The notes beneath the pieces are model-generated. The model searched no databases, was not told where the DNA came from, and was given only the letters and a program-made list of their open reading frames with translations. A program made the translations under genes and the position numbers. Shown here one piece after another: positions 11,331 through 24,710 of a stretch of DNA of 64,000 nt; within the stretch, counting starts at the first letter, position 1; each line of letters begins with the position of its first letter. Source of the DNA: Limnephilus marmoratus (lineage: Eukaryota > Arthropoda > Insecta > Trichoptera > Limnephilidae); assembly GCA_917880885.1 (NCBI GenBank), contig OU862933.1:5937452-6001451 (forward strand), given 5' to 3'.

Positions 11331-11648
11331 GAGCTCATTCCTCCATCACGGAACAAGAACTAAGCTAGTAGGAGATTTTCAAATATTGTCGGGAATATTT
11401 TTCTTTCTTATAAAAAAATAATTGCTTACGTAATATAATTTTGTTTACGATTTATAAATCTTTTAAGATTTGAGTCGCGTGACAGCAATTCTTTTATATA
11501 TTTACTTCGAATGTTATGAAAATATATTGGTAAAAAGAGGTAGTCCAATAATTTGTAGTTTTATCTAGAAAACCTTTATGATAATTATGATAGGGCATTA
11601 AGTTAAAGTGGTTTTTACTACATCAGCACTTATCGACCGAATCTAGTC

Positions 11649-12468
11649 AATAGGCCACTTGCATCACATTTATTATTTTTTTTCCGGTTTAAGCAAATAT
11701 TCTAAGACATTCTGTATTTTTTTTTTAATCGTATTTTTGAAACCCTGGGGATTTTTTGAAAATTTCAATTCGAAAAATCAGACCATTTTTTATAAACCGG
11801 AAAGACGGGACATAATTTTATAGGTGTAAAAAACGATAATTACGTAGCCGAAAATCATTTAAAAAAAAAAGAACGTTTACCACACGAATGGCACCGGAGA
11901 ATAACGAGGCATACCAAAAATATTACATCTCATAAATATTTTTTTCCTTGATACATCTTATTGATCATAAATCATTATAATGTACATCTTATATTTTACT
12001 AAATCCAATGTAATATACTCGTACTTGTACTTGTAAATTATAATAATAATAAGATTATTATAAAATTTGATTTTGTTAAAATCGGCACCATAACCATTAT
12101 ACCTCTAAAACACTTACCGACTTCTAAAATGTACGGGGTTCTCTTCAGAACATCTGTCAAAAAGTCAAACCAAATGATAAGTTCGCAGAGAACAAACAAT
12201 AAATCTAGTGAACGAATTCAAAATTCGCCTGAAATCAAAGTGATGCCATATAAAAAAAATAAATCAGTGTGGAATTTTACAAAATTAATAGGAACATTTT
12301 CGGGGACGATACATTTTCATGTAGTGACGTCACGAGCCCAAATAATGGATTTATTTATTTAAAAATAAAAAAAACTGTACATTTCTAAACAATTTTACTA
12401 ACATTTTCTTAATCTTAGTAAAAAGATCTATCCACATGATTTTTTCCAATCCATGCAAGTGGCCTATT
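11649..12468 (+). mobile_element. Family P MITE, copy 1
   Basis: Bounded by AATAGGCCACTTGCAT and its inverted complement. About 820 bp, similar throughout to 32594-33451 and, inverted, to 48010-48875. Contains a CRE-like TGACGTCA at 12325-12332 and half of the central hairpin (GGGGTTCTCTTCAGAAC). No coding capacity. Confidence 0.88.
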
Positions 12469-14141
12469 ATAATGTGTTTGGATTAAGCTCAATTAAACAA
12501 TAATCGAGCTTATTTACTTTATAATTTAAATAAAATGTTGTTTCTAACGACTTCTGTGGGTGGCTTAGTGAGATTTATGGTGCACATTCTGTGAGGACAT
12601 GTTTATTTATTATTAGTTATGTTTATGACTGTTATGTTAAATGCGGTAATATATTAGTTCCTGAGCTTCCTTTTTCAAGGTTATGCCATTTCTTATGTTA
12701 TGATAACTCTGTCTGGAATTATAATATGTGTTACGATGGACGTCTCCATCAGTGATGTTCGAAAGATGACTACAACTCTATTTCATTCTTTGTTATATTA
12801 TTTTAGTCTATTGTGGTGTTATCCACTATACTTTTAACATCTGGTTCAATTAATTATTTTGCACACATAATCCCACATATTTTCAATGTAATCCCAATAA
12901 TTACTATTGTTTGTAAACGTCAACTATACGACTGTAGAGGAACCAGCACAATAATGAAATCAGGCAAAAAAAATGTATGGATCAAAGATTGTGGGACTTT
13001 AAATATCACATTTAAACGATTCAATTGCAATAAGAAATTATGTTATCGATTTAATTTCTGGAAAACCTTTTTTTCTGTATGTACTTAAGATGAAGCCATA
13101 GTAAATAATGCAAAATCACACAAAATCATATGTGTTTGTTTTGAAAATTTGATCGCTTAGAAGTATTGTAGATGCTTCAATTAAATACTGCGTGTAGAAC
13201 ATACCTTGGCCCTTAAAAATATCGGTCAGTTATTTTATTAAGTCTTTTAATAAGCCTTTAGTCAGTCTGTAAAAAACACTTTTAAGTCCAAACTCTCCTA
13301 TTTATAAACCCCTTTTCGGATACGGTTTTATTATTTATTATTTAATGTATCAGTTTCTTTTATGATAATCGCAAAAAAAATGATTTTTACGCCCGAAGTT
13401 CACAAAATAAAATAAAATATGCATTTTCGCGTTGATATTTTACAATACGGCCGGCAGTAGATGAATTTGGATTTTCAAAGTGAACTCTATGCCGTCCACC
13501 GAAGGGCTACATAACTAGTAACGCCCGTTTTTTATCAGTTCGCCCCCGAATGGAGCGGGAAACGGACGCTAGGCTCCACGTCGCTTTGTTCCGTGAAATC
13601 AATTTTAAAATTCTGTTTTATTAAAATAAACAATGCGTAAAAATGAGTTAATGTTTTTTACAGGCCTTGACGAAATCAACCTGTAAAAAAAATCTCAAAT
13701 ACCTTTTCCAACCTTTCCAAAAGCTTTTTCTCAATTATTTTTTCCACCCAAAAAAGGGCGTGAATTCCGATTTCGATTTTTTCGTGGACTATTGGATCGC
13801 CTTAGCTGCCTTTAACGTAAAATTTTCGACTTGATTACTGATGAATTATAAATTTGAAGACAATACTTTTGAAATGGTTTTATTGATAACTAGAAAAAAA
13901 ATACATCAAGCCCTTGATATGTTCAAACTTTTCTGCTTTGTCGGTATGTCACAAATGTAGATATTATAGCTAAAAGAGCAAAAAGTTCTTCAGTTCCTTT
14001 TTAGCAGTCTCCACAGAAAAGTTTATAGATTTGCACCCAGCTCTTAAAACTTTTACCCTTCATAGGTCGCTGAATTTGAGAATAGTATATTCCTTGATGA
14101 TTTCAACAAACTTTTTTCTAATGATGCGAAATTTTCCACCC
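12469..14141. other. Intergenic DNA without a gene
   Basis: No defined element, RNA or convincing coding frame was seen. Short open frames here have no recognisable features. Confidence 0.4.
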
Positions 14142-14805
14142 TTTATAATCGCCTATTTCTATCGCAAACACATAGGTTCTTTATAATCGCCTATTTCTAT
14201 CGCAAAATCGTAGGTTCTTTATAATCGCTTATTTCTTTCGCAAACACATAGGTCCTTTATAATCGCCTATTTCTGTCGCAAAATCGTAGGTTCTTTATAA
14301 TCGCCTATTTCTATCGCAAACACATAGGTCCTTTATAATCGCCTATTTCTATCGCAAACACATAGGTCCTTTATAATCGCCTATTTCTATCGCAAACACA
14401 TAGGTCCTTTATAATCGCCTATTTCTATCGCAAACACATAGGTCCTTTATAATCGCCTATTTCTATCGCAAACACATAGGTCCTTTATAATCGCCTATTT
14501 CTATCGCAAACACATAGGTCCTTTATAATCGCCTATTTCTATCGCAAACACATAGGTCCTTTATAATCGCCTATTTCTATCGCAAACACATAGGTCCTTT
14601 ATAATCGCCTATTTCTATCGCAAACACATAGGTCCTTTATAATCGCCTATTTCTATCGCAAAATCGTAGGTTCTTTATAATCGCCTATTTCTATAGCAAA
14701 CACATAGGTTCTTGATAATCGCCTATTTCTATCGCAAAATCGTAGGTTCTTTATAATCGCTTATTTCTTTCGCAAATACATAGGTCCTTTATAATCGCCT
14801 ATTTC
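14142..14805 (+). repeat. 38-bp minisatellite, about 17.5 units
   Basis: The unit begins TTTATAATCGCCTATTTC and runs 38 bp. Two variants are seen: A (ends CAAACACATAGG) and B (ends CAAAATCGTAGG). The order is A, B, A', B, nine nearly identical A units, B, A, B, A', then a partial unit. Each unit includes the inverted pentamers CCTAT and ATAGG. Confidence 0.97.
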
Positions 14806-15797
14806 CAGATCAGATTCCCCACGACCAATGTATTAAATCCTCTGTTATTTGATTATCGCTGATCGCGATATTATTGCATATGGATCTGTGTAATAAATTT
14901 CAACGCCTGTCAAAAAGATGTAATAATAATACTGAATGCCAACTCGGTACATTATAATTTATAACTAAATTAAAAATAATCTGACAGTAGTTAAGTTATA
15001 GGATTAATTTCCAATCTCATGGATATTGTCATCGCCAATATACAAACAACGAAATCTGGGTGCTGTGGAATTTAATAATTGATGCCACAATGAAATTGTT
15101 AAAGCCTTAAAAACTACTTTAAAGAATTTCTATAGATTAAAAATATGGTTTACCCCAAAACCATTTAAATTAGCGATTTAGTTCGGGTTCGAATCATCGC
15201 TTACATCTTACGAATTGATAAATACTATGGGTTGCTTTTTTAACTCAAAATTTGTAAGTTTTTTTCAGTTATTTATGGTTATTAGCAGTTATGATGTATA
15301 AGAGGACATTTTTACAAGACGATGTATGATTGTGAATGAATCATGAATCAAAGTTTATGTACGGAAATGCATGCATATCCTCTCTATCTACTCCTTTACA
15401 CTATAACAGATCTCCATGACGTGAAATCAAGGTCGTTCAAATCCCCTCTCACCAGGAGAATATTTTATCTTATTTTTTATGATTTCGTCGTTCTCCAAAA
15501 GATTAATAATACCAATATTTAAAATTACAAAGAAAACAGAAAAATCTAATGGAATAACATTGATATTCCCCCAGCTGTCAAATTGTATGAAGTATTGCTC
15601 TAATCAATTCGCCGATTAATTTAACAATGATTATTTGATTATTTACCTGCAGGATATGTGCGGAATGTAGAAATGCAATAGAAATACATTTTGTTTCAGA
15701 CGATTGCTGACAGGAATCGCAAAGAAACTTGAATTCATAGCTCCTGAAGCAAATATAATTGGAAATAATTTTGTTATACTTTGAACGGTGACCGGAC
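14806..15797. other. Intergenic DNA without a gene
   Basis: AT-rich sequence with no supported gene or defined element. Confidence 0.4.
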
Positions 15798-15979
15798 AAC
15801 TCAGAATGAATCCAACTCAGAAGCACCTCAGAAAGGTCATTAAGAGTGATGATAAAAAAATATAAAATAATGGTTAAATAGATTAAGTTAGGTTAGGATT
15901 ACCGGCTATTATAAAATTATTTTTTCATAGCTTTTAATGACCCTTCTGAGGTATTTCTGAGTTGGTTTCATTCTGAGTT
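15798..15979. mobile_element. Foldback MITE (AACTCAGAATGA family), copy 1
   Basis: The arms start AACTCAGAATGA and end TCATTCTGAGTT and extend over about 45 bp (CCTCAGAAAGGTCATT and its complement). A second copy, in inverted orientation, is at 49177-49356. Confidence 0.8.
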
Positions 15980-17218
15980 GGCATGGAACCATTTTGAACG
16001 TAGTCAATCGTGGTAGGAATAATGAAGAATGTTGGTAAATTGTGATTTTTAAAAGAATGCTGAGTCTTTGTTGTACTATGTATTATAATTCTACTACTTT
16101 TCAGTTACAGACCTCAGACCATTTAGAAGATTTTACTTACGTTTCGAAATTACGAAGTATGGCGTCTTTCTCTTCTACATATATTCCATCAATTTAATCT
16201 TTCCCTGGCACATATAAAATATTACAATTATTGCAAGTATTCTCGAAGTTCGGTGTCAATATACCTCAACCGCAAATCCATCGATTGCTGGATGGTCATC
16301 CGATGCATATTTTATTATTTTGTTTTCTTGTTTTTGTTATATTACCGACATCATCATTATTACAGCCACGTGCCGTGACGTTACACCACACAGCCTCTTT
16401 GAATATTTACCGTGCATGTGATAATTGAACACAATGATACAACACCTGTGATATCTCTACATAACACTGAGATAAGCAGTACGCCTGTACTGGTTTGTTC
16501 GTACCGGGGTATCATTTTCAGAATCGTATATATTTCCTGTCTCAGCACTCTTCATGAAGGTGTGAATAGTCATTAGCTTCCTGTGTGATCAGTTATTTTG
16601 TCGATTAAGTCTTATTTTACAACCGTGGTAGAGTGGTTACATGATAAATAGGTTCAGAGGTTACGGTTTCACAACCCGGTGAAGTAAAATTGGGATTTTC
16701 TCGAAGTCTCCGAGAAAATTTTTGGGATTTCTTTTAGTTATTTCTTGGGATTTTTTTTAGTTTATTAAGCCAATGTTAGTTTTAATCATCTATTCCTTGA
16801 AAACATAGCATTTGAATGGTATTATCTATGTTCTATACATGGTATCTATTTTCGATGGCTTTTAAATTGAATGGACGCATTCTATTGCATATATATGCGT
16901 GGACGCGTTCTATTGCAGGACAGCAATAGATTTGGCTTTGGTAAATTTTAGAGATATTTTTAAACAAATAAGTTCCAAAGTAGAAGATACTTACTCTCAG
17001 AATTGCCCAAATGAGATCCAACTCTTCGGAATAATGGCTACATGTATGTAGTTTAAGCTGTGTTTAATAACCAAATCTAATTAATACGAGGGTATCTACA
17101 AGGGTGGAATTGACAACCAACCTTGTTTTTCGTATCGTATTGTATCGTATATTCCCCCACCACTCTACTCTTCATCTATGTTAGCACAATAATTTCCTAA
17201 TCTAAGCAGGTGGATCAC
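15980..17218. other. Intergenic DNA; possible tRNA-like SINE trace near 16620-16690
   Basis: The block CGTGGTAGAGTGGTTA and a following GGTTTCACAACCCGG resemble A and B boxes, but the spacing and termini do not allow a firm SINE call. A 17-bp motif (GGACGCATTCTATTGCA) is repeated directly at about 16873 and 16901. No gene. Confidence 0.35.
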
Positions 17219-18150
17219 TTAAAACCCGGTAGTAAGCGCTCAAAGAAAAGAAGAAGGGGAGATATGTAAATACGAATGTTAGAGGGAGCGCGCTAATATT
17301 AAAAACTATAATATTTATACGAAAATAGTGAAAATCTCTAAATATTAAAAATTAAAGTCCTCCGCGTCGTCTGTCTGTCTGTTCGCGATAAACTCAAAAG
17401 TGCTGAACGGATTTTCATGCGGTTTTCACCAATAGTTAGAGTGATTTGTGAGAAAGGCTTAGGTATATAATTTGTCAAGGATTTGTGTAAATTGGTTGAA
17501 ACATAACGATAATTGTTAGAAGTGTCGGAAAAAGTCAAGCCGCCTGAGAGCTTTCATCGAGAAAACACTGCCCAATCACTGATATATAACAAACAATGCA
17601 TGGTGGGATATTCCTCTTATATAGATCTACAAAAAAGTCCACGATGGCATATATCTATCTTTTACGGATAGCTTACTATACCCATTCTATCTTCTATTGA
17701 TCAAATACCTAGAATAATATAATGGTCTGTCTCTTCGCGATAAACTCAAAGATGGCGGTGGTTATAAAGGTTTGATAACCATCCAGTAGATGGCTTTATA
17801 TTTAGTCAGCCAGAGCAACGCATGGCCGGGTCAGCTGGTGTTTAATAAAACACGATTCGTTTAAAATACAGCAAAATCTCGTGGGAAATGTCTTAAATAG
17901 CATTTAAAGAATTTTTTCTTACATAACTTGTAAAATAAGAACAAAAAACGTATTTGTAATAATTTTCCGATCCTACTTTGGGATTTTTTTTCTATCCAGA
18001 AGATTTCGTATAATTACCGTTTCGGCTTTACAAAAAATGTACGGACATTTCCTTCAAAAATAACATATATTTTTAAGGAACTTAAAAACTAAAAGTATTC
18101 ATGAAAAATATGTTATGAATCGGTAGAAATGCGGAATGCTGGGGCTTGAT
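17219..18150. mobile_element. Family T1 MITE, copy 2, split by a Helitron
   Basis: Left end TTAAAACCCGG at 17219. Sequence to 17334 and from 17839 to about 18150 matches the T1 copy at 56915-57347. The right end is diverged. Confidence 0.75.
17335..17838 (+). mobile_element. Non-autonomous Helitron inserted in the T1 MITE
   Basis: Starts TCTCTAAATATT after A and ends CAGCTGG before T. The intact target (GAAAATGTTTAATAAAA) is visible in the T1 copy at 57025, so insertion was between A and T with no duplication. The end CTGG fits the Helitron CTRR rule. No coding capacity. Confidence 0.78.
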
Positions 18151-18800
18151 ATACCTACATGTATATTTTTGTAGCCAGCAAAATACTCCAAAACGTGTAA
18201 AATAATGAAGTCAATATTGGATACATTTCAGATAAACACGGTGTCAATCAGCGCGAATCTAAAAACACGTTCATGGCAACGAGAAAATGCAATGTCAAGG
18301 TTTGATCTAAGTAAGCTAGAGGATTTATATTTATTACAAATGAGAAGTTTAGATAAGTTGACATTTTATTTTATGACGTAAAAAAGCGTGACTTTATTGA
18401 ATACTTTACAAACTGATTACCATTCTACTATTACCGCATTTACTGATTCTTTTGTCTTTAAATCTCGATTTGTCCAGATTTCAATTATTTTATTATTATT
18501 TAAATCGCCAATACAACAATAACGAACAAGGTCAGGAAACATGGCGCATGACAACTAACATTATCTTTACATTGCTTTTGAATATAAAAAGTATTTTTTT
18601 GCTAAATCCATGCATTTGCATAAGTACCTGTGTACATAATTTTTTTTATGTCATAAACTGATATTATTTAATAAAGTTTTTTTAATTCTTAACTTTTTAC
18701 ACAGCTCTTTTGGTAATTAATTAATTTTCGAGTATCATTTATAAAAGTGTTAAAATAATTTACTTTATCGGAATACGGGCCTGATTTAAAAAAATATCAT

Positions 18801-19508
18801 TTAAGAGGGAGAAAACCAGAAATATGTCATTTTCAAATCAGATTTTAGACGCATTGACTCTTTTCCACAAAAAAATATAAATGGATTTCGAAAGATTGTT
18901 CTTTTATCTAGCATTCGCATGTAATAAATTTTGAGAAAATTTTTTAATTTTTAGTATAATAAGGTTATTCCATAGGTCGTTGGCAGATTTGTTATATTTT
19001 CAAAAAAGTTTTTTATTATACCACACCCATTTCAAATAATATAATCATGCAGTAAAATAAATCAATACATTATCTAGCAAACGCATGTTTTAGAATTTTA
19101 ATTTTAGTTTCAATAAAATCATTAAAAAATATATACGTACATGTGTTTCTTGACGAAAATTGGTCCATTTGTGTATTTATTTGCGCACTTACAAACTAAT
19201 ATATTTCAGATTTTTCTAACATTCTTATTAAATTTAGACATTATTAAAAAATGATAAATACTTTTAATCAAAAAATAATTACAAAAAGTACATTATTTTA
19301 ATAGTTTTATCATGCCTTTCAGCATTTTTGGATGAAGTTGTAAATTAAAGCTAATTTGGATTTAAATAAATTCAATATTGAGTTATAATTTTAAAAAGCT
19401 GGTACGGAGAATAATTAATCTTTCTCATTGCAACCGCCCTGCACGATCGTAAGAACAACTTTCGACGAAATGTGGATTTTCGTCCGCTGGCTGGTTAAAC
19501 GCTCTTAA
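18801..19508. mobile_element. Family T2 MITE, copy 2
   Basis: Bounded by TTAAGAGG and GCTCTTAA; closely similar to 6337-7057 but with an 8-bp deletion beside the left TIR and small indels. TTAA at both edges suggests a piggyBac-type integrase. Confidence 0.85.
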
Positions 19509-21953
19509 TGTTTGCATTACCAAATACATTTTCTTTGTTTTGTAAATAAAATGTATTTCACGTCGTTTTCATAAATAAATTACAAGGACCACTTTTATTT
19601 TTGACACTTTTTAACATGCTTTTAACAATCGTGGTGACTGGTTTTCAGATTCGCAAATCAATCAAAAGGTTACTATGTATATGGTTCTTCACTGTCTTTA
19701 CGTTTTTTAACCTTTACGGTTTTTCCTTAACAATTTAACATTAAAAACAATCATTGGAAGATACTAAGTAAGAAAACACGATTGCGAAAAGAAACGTTGT
19801 TGATCGAAATGATTTAAGTAGCTATGTTTAGACTATTTCTAAAATAGAACTGAAAAGATATGGTCATCATTATCCAACCATCATTTTTTACTTCTCCTTC
19901 CACTACCTTATTTCTCTAACTTTTGTTTAGTTTGTCGTTAGTATTATTAGTTTTAACTTTTTGATCGCAATAGAAATAGTACACATTTGTCGTTAATATG
20001 ACGTAGGCCTGTATACAATTATATTAGACACTGTATGTAATTATTCCCTTCTGAAATACTTAATTTCCTGACCTAAAAGCCTTTAATTAATTCTTTTTTA
20101 ATTAATGAGCCGATTTAACTTACGATTTACCTGACCAGTTAACGATTCATTAATCGCCGTTAATTAATTGATTGGCAAATGGCAACACTGTTTTGACTAT
20201 TTCCGGGCAAGTCACTTCTTTGTTTACCGCGTGGGTGGTTTGGTATATTTATGATTACCGCCCTGTGGATAAGGACAGAGATCTGATTATGTCATTTTTG
20301 TATTACCTATAATGCTTTTTTTTTAAATACATATTTCTACATTGTAGCCACTCTTTTTTTAAGTAGAGTTTGAGACCGTTCCTCAGCGGAAACATTCCCG
20401 TATTCCTGAGTTGCGTCTCAAATTACAATTGACACCCACTGCGTCAAATTTATACCATTACATTTTGGCGCTCATCGTGGAATAATCGACTTTATATCAT
20501 TACAATCATTCAATATTACATATTATAAAAATTATGTTATATATTTTAATAATTCTAGTACAATATATTAATACGTTCTCATTTTCAGATACGATTTTAC
20601 CTTAATAACGTAAAACAAATAAATAATTTCTTTGGACGATAAGTAACATATTAAATTGTTTGTGCCATATTTTTTTATGTAACTGATCTTTAGTAATCGT
20701 GTTATCAAAGAGCACTGATTGAATATTCGTCAATTTAACGTCACGATTCGATCTAATCGACGGTTAGCGATCATAAATGAAATATATAATCCATCAGTTG
20801 CAATTACATCAAAAGAAAATCACAACGATTATTATTATTAAAAAAAAACCTCTGTCTCGTTCGACTTTCTTTGAGATACGTGTTAGCAATTTTGCCTATA
20901 TTCTAGGTGTCAGGGCTAGGGGGTAAAGTGCACGAACTTCGGCAGGTGGTTGGTTCTACATGATATTCAAGTAAAATATTTTTTTTAGATATTGCTATAT
21001 TTTATGGTAGTTTTCAGGTAAAACTTTAAATTGTTCGTGTTAAAAAAAAATAATATTCTTCCATGGAAAAATATTTTTGCGTGGGAAAAAATTTGTATTT
21101 TCGAAAAACGTTATTTATCTTTTTTACTTCTACCATCCCGAAAAATCACCTCCCGAAGCACTTTACCCTTGGTCACCTTGTTGGCAAATGTCTGCTTATA
21201 GGCAGAGTTGTATAAGAAAAAAACATTGGATTTTCGAAAAAATTTACTAATATCTTTTACTTCTACCATCATATAGTATTATAGATCATCTCCCGGAGTT
21301 TATGAGACAACCTGTATAAGGGGATAAGATATATTTATTTCATCCAAAAATACACTTGAAAAATGTACAATTATTATGAAAATAATATCTTAAAGTTATA
21401 GACTTAATTGTTTCAACAACTGCCTATAATATTTTGATTTCAAAGTATATTTTCATAGAATAACGTCGTGGAATCCTAATGACACCCTTCGAAAATTATT
21501 CAGAAAACATCATAATTTTTGTAAACTAGTAGTTCTGTGAATAGTAGACCTTTCGTCCTAAAATCTAATATTTCTAATATCTGAAATAAATTTTCTTCTG
21601 AAATCACGAGATTTGTAAGTAGGTACCTACTTACATATTATCCACACTTTATGTATCTTTTTATTTCAAATAACGAATAGAGCGAAATGATTAGCTAAAC
21701 ATTCGTGACGTAGCTTGAAGTCCATGTTCCACTGGGATATTTGAATTAACTGCAATAACAGCGGCAGTGTTTTACTTCAACTTACGTCACGCGTGCGAAA
21801 TTTCGAAAGCGATCCGACGAGTTTTTCTTTCAAAACAAGCCCGTATGAGCTATTGACTTTGTTAAACGCATTTTCTATGAACTTGGAATTATACAATTTT
21901 CCGAAAATTGAAACTTTCTCAATGACAATTCTCTTTTTAAATGACTTCGAAAA
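19509..21953. other. Intergenic DNA without a gene
   Basis: No firm feature. Near 20085-20190 there is a cluster of TTAATTAATT-type short palindromes. Open frames at 21.78-22.1 kb on both strands lack recognisable features. Confidence 0.4.
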
Positions 21954-22410
21954 GGAGGAGGTTCTCAAATCGACTGTATTTTTATTTATTTATTTATTTT
22001 ATTTTATTTTATTTTTTTTTTTTTTTTTTATTATTTTTTTTTATTTTTTTTTTTTTTGTTACCTCAGAACTTTCGACTGGGTGAACCGATATTGATGATT
22101 CTTTTTTTATTTGAAAGCTGGTGCTTCCCGTGTAATCCCATTTTAATTTGGTCCAGTTCTGACAATGGCATCCATGAGAAAATCATATAAGTCTTAAATT
22201 TGCATCAAGTATGTGCGCAACAAATGGACGAATAACTCAATATCACGCCAACCGATTTCGATGATTCTTTTTTTATTGGAAAGGATGTACTTCAAGGGTA
22301 GTTTGATGAGAGTTTGGTTAGGTTCTGATTACATGATCCATGACAAAATAACGGAACTCTCCAATTCTGAAGAACAAATTTACGATACTCGGCCGAATCT
22401 TAATCGAATT
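21954..22410 (+). repeat. Dispersed repeat (GGAGGTTCTCAAATCGAC family)
   Basis: The block GGAGGTTCTCAAATCG, a T-rich stretch, then CCTCAGAACTTTCGACTGG and GATATTGATGATT recur at 37895-37990. The phrase CGATGATTCTTTTTTTAT occurs twice inside (about 22093 and 22258), indicating an internally repetitive element. Class unknown. Confidence 0.6.
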
Positions 22411-22448
22411 AGTTAGTGTACTTCAGATTCACTAAAAATCAAAAAATT

Positions 22449-22799
22449 AACAAAAATTTTAACAAAACAAAAAAACGACTTCAAAAAATGCACTAAAAAG
22501 TAAAAAAATAATTTCTATTCTTCTACAACTTTATAATCAACTTACCTTTTCTACTCATCAATATGTAGGTACGATTGTTATTTTTGGAGTCGGTGTAAAC
22601 CAAGGTACCCGCGGCCCGGCGTGTTCACTTGACAGCTCCTCTCCCGCCGACACCGACTCCAAAAATAACAATCGTACCTACATATTGATGAGTAGAAAAG
22701 GTAAGTTGATTATAAAGTTGTAGAAGAATACGAAATTATTTTTTTACCTTTTAGTGCATTTTTTGAAGTCGTTTTTTTGTTTTGTTAAAATTTTTGTTT
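22449..22799. repeat. Long inverted repeat (about 148-bp arms, 53-bp loop)
   Basis: The arm at 22449-22596 is the near-perfect inverted complement of 22650-22799; both include TATTTTTGGAGTCGGTGT next to the loop. The loop is GC-rich (CCCGCGGCCCGGCG). A transcript on either strand would fold into a long hairpin. Confidence 0.93.
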
Positions 22800-23239
22800 A
22801 TTCAAATACTCTTCAGGCAGGCAGGTACCGTAATGTTGAAAACTTAAATCAAAGTCATCCAATTAGTCAAAGTTAGCCATCTGGTCAAAGTAAGACTTGT
22901 TTGAATAATGAAATGGATGCCAAAGATTTTTTTAACCGGAAACGGAACGCACAAACAAATTTACAGATAAATCAAATGCCAAATATTCAATTATGATTGT
23001 ATAATGCCTATCTTTCCTCTCTCCCTCTTGGTTTATCTTATATTGGGAGTGACATAATCCACTGACTTCAATTAGCGTTAATCAAATAAAAAGTAGTATT
23101 TTTAAACCTTCGGAAATTCCTTCCGGTCACACTACAGGCAAATATATCTTCCTAATGACGTAAATGCTTATTTTCAACCACTGAAGAGACGAACTGATAG
23201 AGGTGTGTTGTAGGCACATCTGGTGTGCCCAAAGTAAGC

Positions 23240-23927
23240 ACTAGGAAACGTTCAAAACGAAGAAAAAGGGTAGATATATGAATACGAACGTTAGAGGGAA
23301 TGCGCTAATATTAAAAACGATAATATTTTAGCGAAAATTGTGAATTTTTTTAATAAAAAATGTCTCGTTTAAAAAAAAGCAAAAGTCTCATGGTTAATAT
23401 CTTAAACAGCATTTAAAGAAAACTGTGATTTTTTTTCGTACGTGTACAACTTATAAAATAACAGGAAATAAACGTGTTTATAATAATTTTCGGAGCATAC
23501 TTTACGTTTTTTTTTTAAATGAAATTTCTATAGCCCCGCTGTGATTTTGATTTCGGATGAAACGGAAATGACAATTACTGCACCTGCGACGTATCAACTG
23601 CGCTCATTGATCGCTTTGATTATGATGTCACTTTTAAAGGCTCCTATTGGTTGAGATATGAAACGGAAATTACGCTAGATCTGCGTTCATTGGTCGCTTT
23701 GATTATGACCTTACTTTTCAAGTATTGGTTAAGATGGTTTTGGTATAATTTCGCTTCTCGCGTGTAAACTGCACTCGATTTTTTTCTATCCAGGAAATTT
23801 CATTTAATTACCGTTTTGATGTGTCGAGTCTATAGATATTATCTTAGAAAACAACTTTTTTTTCAACTTAAAGTGTTCAAGAGAAATATGTAATAAGACG
23901 GTGAAATTCAGAATGCCGCCGATTAAA
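23240..23927. mobile_element. Family T1 MITE, copy 3, diverged and interrupted
   Basis: Shares AGATATATGAATACGAACGT, AAACAGCATTTAAAGAAA and other blocks with the T1 copies. About 260 bp between roughly 23520 and 23780 is absent from the other copies and looks like a further insertion. Ends are approximate. Confidence 0.6.
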
Positions 23928-24710
23928 TCAAGTGAAATTGATCAAAACATTCCAATATCACGATTATTCTTCGTTCAACAGATAAGAGGAGTCGATATGA
24001 ATTGTGTTGTCTGGCCAAAACGGTTATTTTTATTTAAATCGCTGTTGATTATGATACTTCTAAAGATTTTTTTCATTGATTTCCACATATGTTTTCCCAA
24101 TGCCCCACAAACAATATCTATTATCAATAATTATATCATAATCAAGGATAAATCTTGTCTTCTCTAGTTCTAGTTCTATAGAAAATAGATTTCATTCCGT
24201 ATGCTGTACTTATTATCACATCCATTATGGCGATAAACAGTATATTTTCACTATAAAAAGGTATTTAAATCGGTAAAATAACACGAATTAGCACCCATTT
24301 AAATATTTTATAGCCCCCGAGCGCCACGTAGTGACGGAGACGCGAAAAGCTTTTGTTATTGAAATTCGTTAACACAATGTGTGTATTTGGTTTTCGCGAC
24401 ACCTTTATTAGCTGGAACAGAGTTTGATGGAAATGGCAAACATGGCGTCGCCAGCCTCCGATATTATTGCTCTAGAAGCTGTAACCAAATCAAACAGATG
24501 TGAGAATTGATAAAAGGACGTATCGAAATCTGCAGTGCTCTTAGTAGGCGTGCTGAACGGGCGACAAATGGTTCGGTTCGCAAAAAGTGCCGCGAGTTCG
24601 AAATACAAATCAATATTCAATCTCGCCACTTTTATTTTCGACAGCCAGTGTTCAACAATTCAGTGTTGCTAGTTTTTGGAAAGTTTTAGTGGATAATTAG
24701 TATTTAAATA

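Noticed and set aside
16617..16700. Possible tRNA gene
   Set aside because: A- and B-box-like blocks are present, but no cloverleaf with a proper acceptor and anticodon stem could be drawn; at most a SINE trace.
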